Position numbers and translations under genes: made by a program. 64,000 nucleotides of DNA, from positions 62,001 through 126,000 of the forward strand of contig NZ_JAGGLR010000022.1 of NCBI RefSeq assembly GCF_017874715.1, given 5' to 3'. Positions 60,088 through 64,000 of this stretch are shown piece by piece. Under the pieces are notes generated by a model. The model made no database searches and had not been told where the DNA came from. It worked only from the letters and a program-made list of their open reading frames with translations. This DNA comes from Streptomyces iranensis (GTDB taxonomy: Bacteria; Actinomycetota; Actinomycetes; Streptomycetales; Streptomycetaceae). Every line of letters starts with the position of its first letter. The first letter of the stretch is position 1.

Positions 60088-61323
60088 ATGTCCCAGACCA
60101 CCGACCCACTGTTCAGCACCGCACCACCCGACCTGGCCGACCCCCGCCGCTACACCGAGGACGGCATCGAGGAGGTATGGCGGCGGCTGCGCACCGCCCA
60201 CCCCGTCTTCCTCACCCGGCGGCCCCACGCCGCCGACTACTGGTCCGTCCTCGGCCACGATCCGGCGGCCCAGGTGCTCAAGGACGCCGGCACCTTCTCG
60301 TCCACCGGCGGTATGCGCCTGGACGCCGACCCGGCGTCCAACGAGGCCGCGGCCGGGAAGATGCTCATCGTCACCGACCCGCCCCGGCACGGAGGCGTCC
60401 GCCGCGTCATCAACTCCGCGTTCACCCCGCGGATGGTGGGACGGCTCACCGACACCATCCGGCAGACCGCGGTCGAGGTCATCGAGACCGCGCTCGACCA
60501 GGGCGACGTCGACTTCGCGCAGGTCGCCGCGCGCCTCCCGGTCTCGGTCATCTCCGACATGCTCGGCGTGGAGCGAGCCGACTGGGACTTCATGCTCAAA
60601 CTCACCATGATCGCCTTCGGGGCGGATGAGACAGCCGGCACCGACCCCCAGCGGATCGCCGAGGCGCACACGGAACTCCTCGTCTACTACGACAACCTGC
60701 TGGCCCGGCGGCGGCGCGATCCGCAGGAGGACATCGTCAGCGCCCTCGCCCACGGCACCGTCGACGGCGCGCCCCTGACGGACGAGGAGATCCTGCTCAA
60801 CTGCAACGGGCTCATCTCCGGTGGCAACGAGACCACCCGCCACGCCACCATCGGCGGGCTGCTGGCATTCCTCCGGGCGCCCGACCAGTGGGCCCGGCTC
60901 CGCGCCGAGCCCGAGCTGCTGCCGTCCGCCGTCCAGGAGATCCTGCGCTTCACCAGCCCCGCACTGCATGTGCTGCGCACCGCGCGGCGCGAGGTGGACC
61001 TCGGCGGCCACCGGATCCGGCCCGGCGACCAGGTGGCGGTGTGGCTGCCCGCGGCCAACCGTGACGAGGCGGTGTTCGCCGATCCCGACCGCTTCGACAT
61101 CGCCCGCACCCCCAACCGCCACCTCACCTTCGCCACCGGTACGCACTTCTGCCTCGGCTCCGCGCTCGCCACCAGCGAACTGACCATCTTCTTCGAGGAG
61201 TTGCTGGCCCGGGTGGACCTGGTCGCGCCGCGCGGCGCGCCGCGGCGCATGCAGTCCAACCTCATCTGGGGCTTCACCTCGCTGCCCGTCACCCTCACCC
61301 GCCGCGCGACCCCGTCGCGCTGA
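60088..61323 (+). CDS. Cytochrome P450, resembling carrier-bound amino-acid beta-hydroxylases
   Basis: A 411-residue P450. I-helix SGGNETTRHA, ExxR as EILRF, heme loop FATGTHFCLGSALAT. The GGNETTRHA I-helix is typical of the group that includes P450sky and NovI, which beta-hydroxylate amino acids bound to peptidyl carrier proteins. A beta-hydroxylated Tyr, Phe or aliphatic residue is therefore a reasonable prediction. ATG 60088 is chosen by homology (MSQTTDPL...PPDLADPRRYTEDG); the ribosome site is weak. It starts a plus-strand group with the 2OG oxygenase. Confidence 0.93.
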   Translation: MSQTTDPLFSTAPPDLADPRRYTEDGIEEVWRRLRTAHPVFLTRRPHAADYWSVLGHDPAAQVLKDAGTFSSTGGMRLDADPASNEAAAGKMLIVTDPPRHGGVRRVINSAFTPRMVGRLTDTIRQTAVEVIETALDQGDVDFAQVAARLPVSVISDMLGVERADWDFMLKLTMIAFGADETAGTDPQRIAEAHTELLVYYDNLLARRRRDPQEDIVSALAHGTVDGAPLTDEEILLNCNGLISGGNETTRHATIGGLLAFLRAPDQWARLRAEPELLPSAVQEILRFTSPALHVLRTARREVDLGGHRIRPGDQVAVWLPAANRDEAVFADPDRFDIARTPNRHLTFATGTHFCLGSALATSELTIFFEELLARVDLVAPRGAPRRMQSNLIWGFTSLPVTLTRRATPSR

Positions 61324-61367
61324 CCAGTGCCGGCGTCAGGTCAGCCCCGAGGACCTCTAGGAGAGAC

Positions 61368-62318
61368 ATGACCACTGTGAACCTGTCCGCCGCGGACCGC
61401 CGGGAGACGGGCGCGGTGGCGGCCGAACTGGCCGCCACCGCGCCCGGCCTCATCGACGATCCGCACTGGGTGGCCGAGGCCCGGAGAATGTCCTGCCGTC
61501 TTCCGGCGCGGCTGCGGGAGGCCACCCGCCTCTTCCGCCACGACCCCGGCCGGGACGGCGTCCTGATCGTGCGCAATCTGCCGGTGGACGAAGCGGAGTT
61601 GCCTCTGACTCCCACCGTGCCCGAGTCGGTGGAGCGCACCGCCACCGTGCCCGCTGCCGTCGCCGTGATGGTCACCCTGCAGATCGGCGAGATAGCGGCG
61701 TACCGGGACGAGAAGTCCGGTGCGCTCGTCCAGAACGTGGTGCCCGTGCCCGGCCGCGAGGAGTCGCAGAGCAACGCCGGCTCCACCCCGCTGGAGATGC
61801 ACGTGGAGAACGCGTTCCATCCACACTGCCCCGACTACGTCGGCCTGCTCTGTCTGCGCAACGACCAGCCCCTGAACGCCGGCACGATGGTGTCGTCGAT
61901 CCGTACCGCCCTGGGACTGCTGAGCCCCGGGACGCTGCGCGTCCTGCGGGAGGAGCGCTTCACCACCACCCCGCCGCCGTCCTTCAGCGGCGGCGGCCCC
62001 GACCCCGCGCACGCGGTGCTCAGGGGGGACCCGGACGATCCCGACGTGAAGGTGGACTTTCACGCGACGACCACCGACGACGACGAGGCGAAGGTGGCGA
62101 TGGAGGCTCTGCGGGGCGCGTTCCTCCAGGCCGCGCGGACGCTGGTCCTGCGGCCGGGGGAGATGGCCGTCGTGGACAACCGCATCGCCATCCACGGGCG
62201 CACCGCATACCAGCCCAAGTACGACGGCTACGACCGGTGGCTGCACCGCACCTTCATCCATCTGGACCACCGCCGTACCCGGGCCCACCGGGCCGGCAAT
62301 GGAAATGTCCTGTTCTGA
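61368..62318 (+). CDS. Fe(II)/2-oxoglutarate oxygenase of the AsnO/VioC (clavaminate synthase-like) family
   Basis: A 316-residue oxygenase. Iron ligands: His145-x-Glu147 (LEMHVENAF) and His276 (NRIAIHGR); the likely 2OG-binding Arg is Arg294 (RWLHRTF), 18 residues after the distal His as in AsnO. The HPHCPDYVGLLCLRND segment is also typical. Characterised relatives beta-hydroxylate free L-Asn (AsnO) or L-Arg (VioC and relatives). The line has an Asn module (4) and a basic-residue module (2), so either substrate fits; Asn is favoured by the overall look. AGGAGAG at 61359-61365 supports ATG 61368, 44 bp after the P450. Confidence 0.92.
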   Translation: MTTVNLSAADRRETGAVAAELAATAPGLIDDPHWVAEARRMSCRLPARLREATRLFRHDPGRDGVLIVRNLPVDEAELPLTPTVPESVERTATVPAAVAVMVTLQIGEIAAYRDEKSGALVQNVVPVPGREESQSNAGSTPLEMHVENAFHPHCPDYVGLLCLRNDQPLNAGTMVSSIRTALGLLSPGTLRVLREERFTTTPPPSFSGGGPDPAHAVLRGDPDDPDVKVDFHATTTDDDEAKVAMEALRGAFLQAARTLVLRPGEMAVVDNRIAIHGRTAYQPKYDGYDRWLHRTFIHLDHRRTRAHRAGNGNVLF

Positions 62319-62487
62319 TCCGCCCGGCCCCGCGGGACGTGCGGGGAGGGGCGGGGTGTCGGGGTGTCATCCGCGAGGCGCATCCAACCTCCCCCGCGCG
62401 GCGGAGGCGGTGCGCCCGCGGGACGGATGCGCCCGCCGCCCCCACGGGACAGGCTGGACTGTCGGCACCGCGAAACCGGAGGTCACG

Positions 62488-63621
62488 GTGACTGTTTCCG
62501 CGCAAACCCCGGCCCACCCCGGCCCCGGGCTGCCGTCCCCGGAGCCCACGTGGCGGGCGTGGCCGCGGCGGTGGCCCCGGTGGGCGCCCCACGCCACCGC
62601 GGTGTGGGGCGTGGGGTACGCCGCCGTCCAGGTGGTCTGGGCCGCCGCGGGCACCACCGTGCCCTGGTCGCCGCATGTGGCCTACGCATCCGGCGTCCAA
62701 CTCGCGCTGGCCGCCCTCGCCCTGCTGGCCGCCGGGGCCTGCCTGGCCACCCCCCGGCCACTTGCGCGGCGCGGCCGGGTGGCGGTGGCGGCGGTGCTGG
62801 CCGTGGCGATCCCCGTCTTCGCGATGGGCATGGCGAGCCTGCCCGCGTACGTCGTCACCTTGGCGTCGTTATCGGGCGTGGAGAGCGCCACCGGCTTCGC
62901 CCATGTCCTGCTGAACACCGTGGGCCTGGCCCTGCTGCTGCTGGTCGGCCTCTCCCACCGGCGGCGGCTGCGGGGCCGGTGCCCGCGGTGCGGGGCCGGG
63001 CACACCGGCGACGGCAGCGGGCCGCTGGCCCACCCGCCCGCCTCCGTGGCGTCCCGGCGGACCCGGGTCCAGGTGTACCTGCTGATGAGCGGGCTTCTGC
63101 CGTGGGCGGTCGTCAAGACCATCTGGACGCTCGGCGGCGACGCGCTGAGCGTCACGGCGGAGAAGTGGCGCGAGGAGAACGCGGGCGGCTCGGGCGCGGC
63201 CAAGGCGCTCGCCTCAGTGGGCGTCGACGTCACCGTCCTGGCCGCGCTGGCCGGGATCTTCCTGCTGCTGGGGTTGATGTACCCCTGGGGCCAGGTGTTC
63301 CCACGCTGGACGCTTCTCCTCACCGGGCGGCGGGTGCCCCGGCTCCTGCCACTCCTCCCGGCGTGGCTGTCGGCCATCGGCCTGTCGGTGTACGGCGTCG
63401 TCCTCGTGATCTACGCCCCGCTCAGCGCCACGGGTGTGCTGCCCAGGATCAAACCGGACGGGGCGTTCACCTCCAGCGCGGGAATCACCTGGATGGTGCT
63501 CTTCGGCGGGCTGGCCTTCGGCGGCCTGGGCTTCGGACTGATCGCCGCGGCCCGCTCGTACGCCGCCCGCACCCGTCCGGTCTGCGCGATCGCCGCCACG
63601 GACGCGGCGCCGGGGGACTGA
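62488..63621 (+). CDS. Multi-spanning membrane protein, paralogue of the 59019-59984 protein
   Basis: A 377-residue protein with roughly eight hydrophobic segments and a central CPRCGAGH motif. The second half carries MYPWGQVFPRWTLLLTGRRVPRLLPLLP, matching the minus-strand protein at 59019-59984. Function unknown. GTG 62488 is preferred because GGAGGT (62478-62483) lies just upstream and the first hydrophobic segment follows soon after; the frame is open back to 62299 but that part is low-complexity and lacks a ribosome site. The 169-bp gap before it holds no recognised promoter. Confidence 0.75.
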   Translation: MTVSAQTPAHPGPGLPSPEPTWRAWPRRWPRWAPHATAVWGVGYAAVQVVWAAAGTTVPWSPHVAYASGVQLALAALALLAAGACLATPRPLARRGRVAVAAVLAVAIPVFAMGMASLPAYVVTLASLSGVESATGFAHVLLNTVGLALLLLVGLSHRRRLRGRCPRCGAGHTGDGSGPLAHPPASVASRRTRVQVYLLMSGLLPWAVVKTIWTLGGDALSVTAEKWREENAGGSGAAKALASVGVDVTVLAALAGIFLLLGLMYPWGQVFPRWTLLLTGRRVPRLLPLLPAWLSAIGLSVYGVVLVIYAPLSATGVLPRIKPDGAFTSSAGITWMVLFGGLAFGGLGFGLIAAARSYAARTRPVCAIAATDAAPGD

Positions 63622-63633
63622 TAAGCCGGAGTG

Positions 63634-64000
63634 CTATATCGAGGCGGGCGGGTGCGGGGAGCGGAGCACGAGCAGGGTGATCTCGCTGGGGGCGAAGACG
63701 CGGAACGGCGGGCCCCAGAAGCCGGTGCCGCGGCTGGTGTAGAGGAGGGTGCGGGGGCCGTGGTGGCTGAGGCCGGCGAGGGCGGGCTGGTCGATGCGGA
63801 CGAGGTGGTGGAAGGGCCATATCTGGCCGCCGTGGGTGTGGCCGGAGAGTTGGAGGTCGATGCCGGCGGCTGCTGCCCGGTCGATGAACTTGGGCTGGTG
63901 CGCCAGGAGCAGGACGGGTAGGTCGGGGTCGGCGCCGGTCAGGGCTCCGGCGAGGTGGGCGCGGTGGCCTGGCAGGCCGGAGGACTCGGCGGTGACGTCG
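63634..64000 (-). CDS. Metallophosphoesterase (C-terminal 121 residues, partial)
   Basis: The minus-strand frame is open from the right edge to a TAG at 63634-63636. It contains LLLAHQPKFIDRA, the metal-binding LSGHTHGGQIWPF and the terminal TSRGTGFWGPPFRVFAPSEITLLVL, diagnostic of the calcineurin-like phosphoesterase domain found in many Streptomyces membrane-associated phosphoesterases. The N-terminal part lies outside the window. It converges on the membrane protein gene with a 12-bp gap. Probably not part of the biosynthetic cluster; it marks its likely right boundary. Confidence 0.88.
   Translation of the reverse strand, partial: DVTAESSGLPGHRAHLAGALTGADPDLPVLLLAHQPKFIDRAAAAGIDLQLSGHTHGGQIWPFHHLVRIDQPALAGLSHHGPRTLLYTSRGTGFWGPPFRVFAPSEITLLVLRSPHPPASI

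Noticed and set aside
1..64000. Search for CRISPR arrays, tRNA/rRNA genes, insertion sequences, transposases, integrases and attachment sites
   Set aside because: None was recognised in the window; the repeats found are short tandem or coding duplications, not mobile elements.

Overview
The window is high-GC actinomycete DNA, most likely Streptomyces. It shows GTG/ATG starts with AGGAG-type ribosome sites, strong C/G third-position bias, ATGA/GTGA stop-start overlaps, a LuxR-type regulator, an MbtH protein and very large cis-AT PKS and NRPS genes. Almost all of it is one PKS-NRPS biosynthetic gene cluster. Only the metallophosphoesterase at the right edge looks like ordinary chromosomal flank. 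I could not match the predicted peptide to a named compound.

Layout. 1-5475: 3' part of a type I PKS gene, one module KS-AT(malonyl)-DH-KR-ACP, whose start lies outside the window. 5476-5809: regulatory intergenic region with a 38-bp palindrome, 11-bp direct repeats and a candidate promoter. 5810-14532: mostly co-directional tailoring and accessory genes: luciferase-like FMN monooxygenase, KSTD/fumarate-reductase-like flavoprotein, SAM methyltransferase, LuxR regulator, MbtH, a MonCI-like FAD epoxidase fused to a SnoaL-like domain, and a phytoene-desaturase-like FAD enzyme. 14508-15719 (minus): three tandem DsrE-family sulfur-relay-like genes. 15720-16367: AT-richer divergent control region. 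16368-18202: DrrAB-type ABC exporter. 18273-57640: two translationally coupled NRPS genes with ten modules and a terminal thioesterase. 57670-62318: two cytochrome P450s and an AsnO/VioC-type 2-oxoglutarate oxygenase, with a minus-strand membrane protein between the P450s. 62488-63621: a second, related membrane protein. 63634-64000 (minus): C-terminal part of a metallophosphoesterase.

How it works together. The PKS and the unusual set of flavoenzymes probably make an unsaturated or oxidised acyl group. The first NRPS condensation domain would attach it to Thr. Specificity codes read by eye give: acyl - D-Thr - D-(basic) - Phe/aromatic - N-Me-Asn - aliphatic - (Hpg-like?) - Asp - Gly - N-Me-D-(Val-like) - Tyr, released by the thioesterase, perhaps by cyclisation. 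The 2OG oxygenase and the P450s would hydroxylate residues, MbtH would support the adenylation domains, and the ABC transporter would export the product.

Most notable points: (i) module 6 has a degenerate condensation domain whose active site reads HRxxxDD, the signature of glycopeptide P450-recruiting X domains, but it sits internally in front of an intact A-PCP; (ii) a ~1.5-kb N-methyltransferase/PCP block is almost identical between modules 4 and 9; (iii) the epoxidase-SnoaL fusion has an internal ribosome site and start codon at the domain junction; (iv) a DsrE-family trio lies inside the cluster. Domain edges and substrate codes come from reading by eye, so edges are approximate to a few tens of residues.
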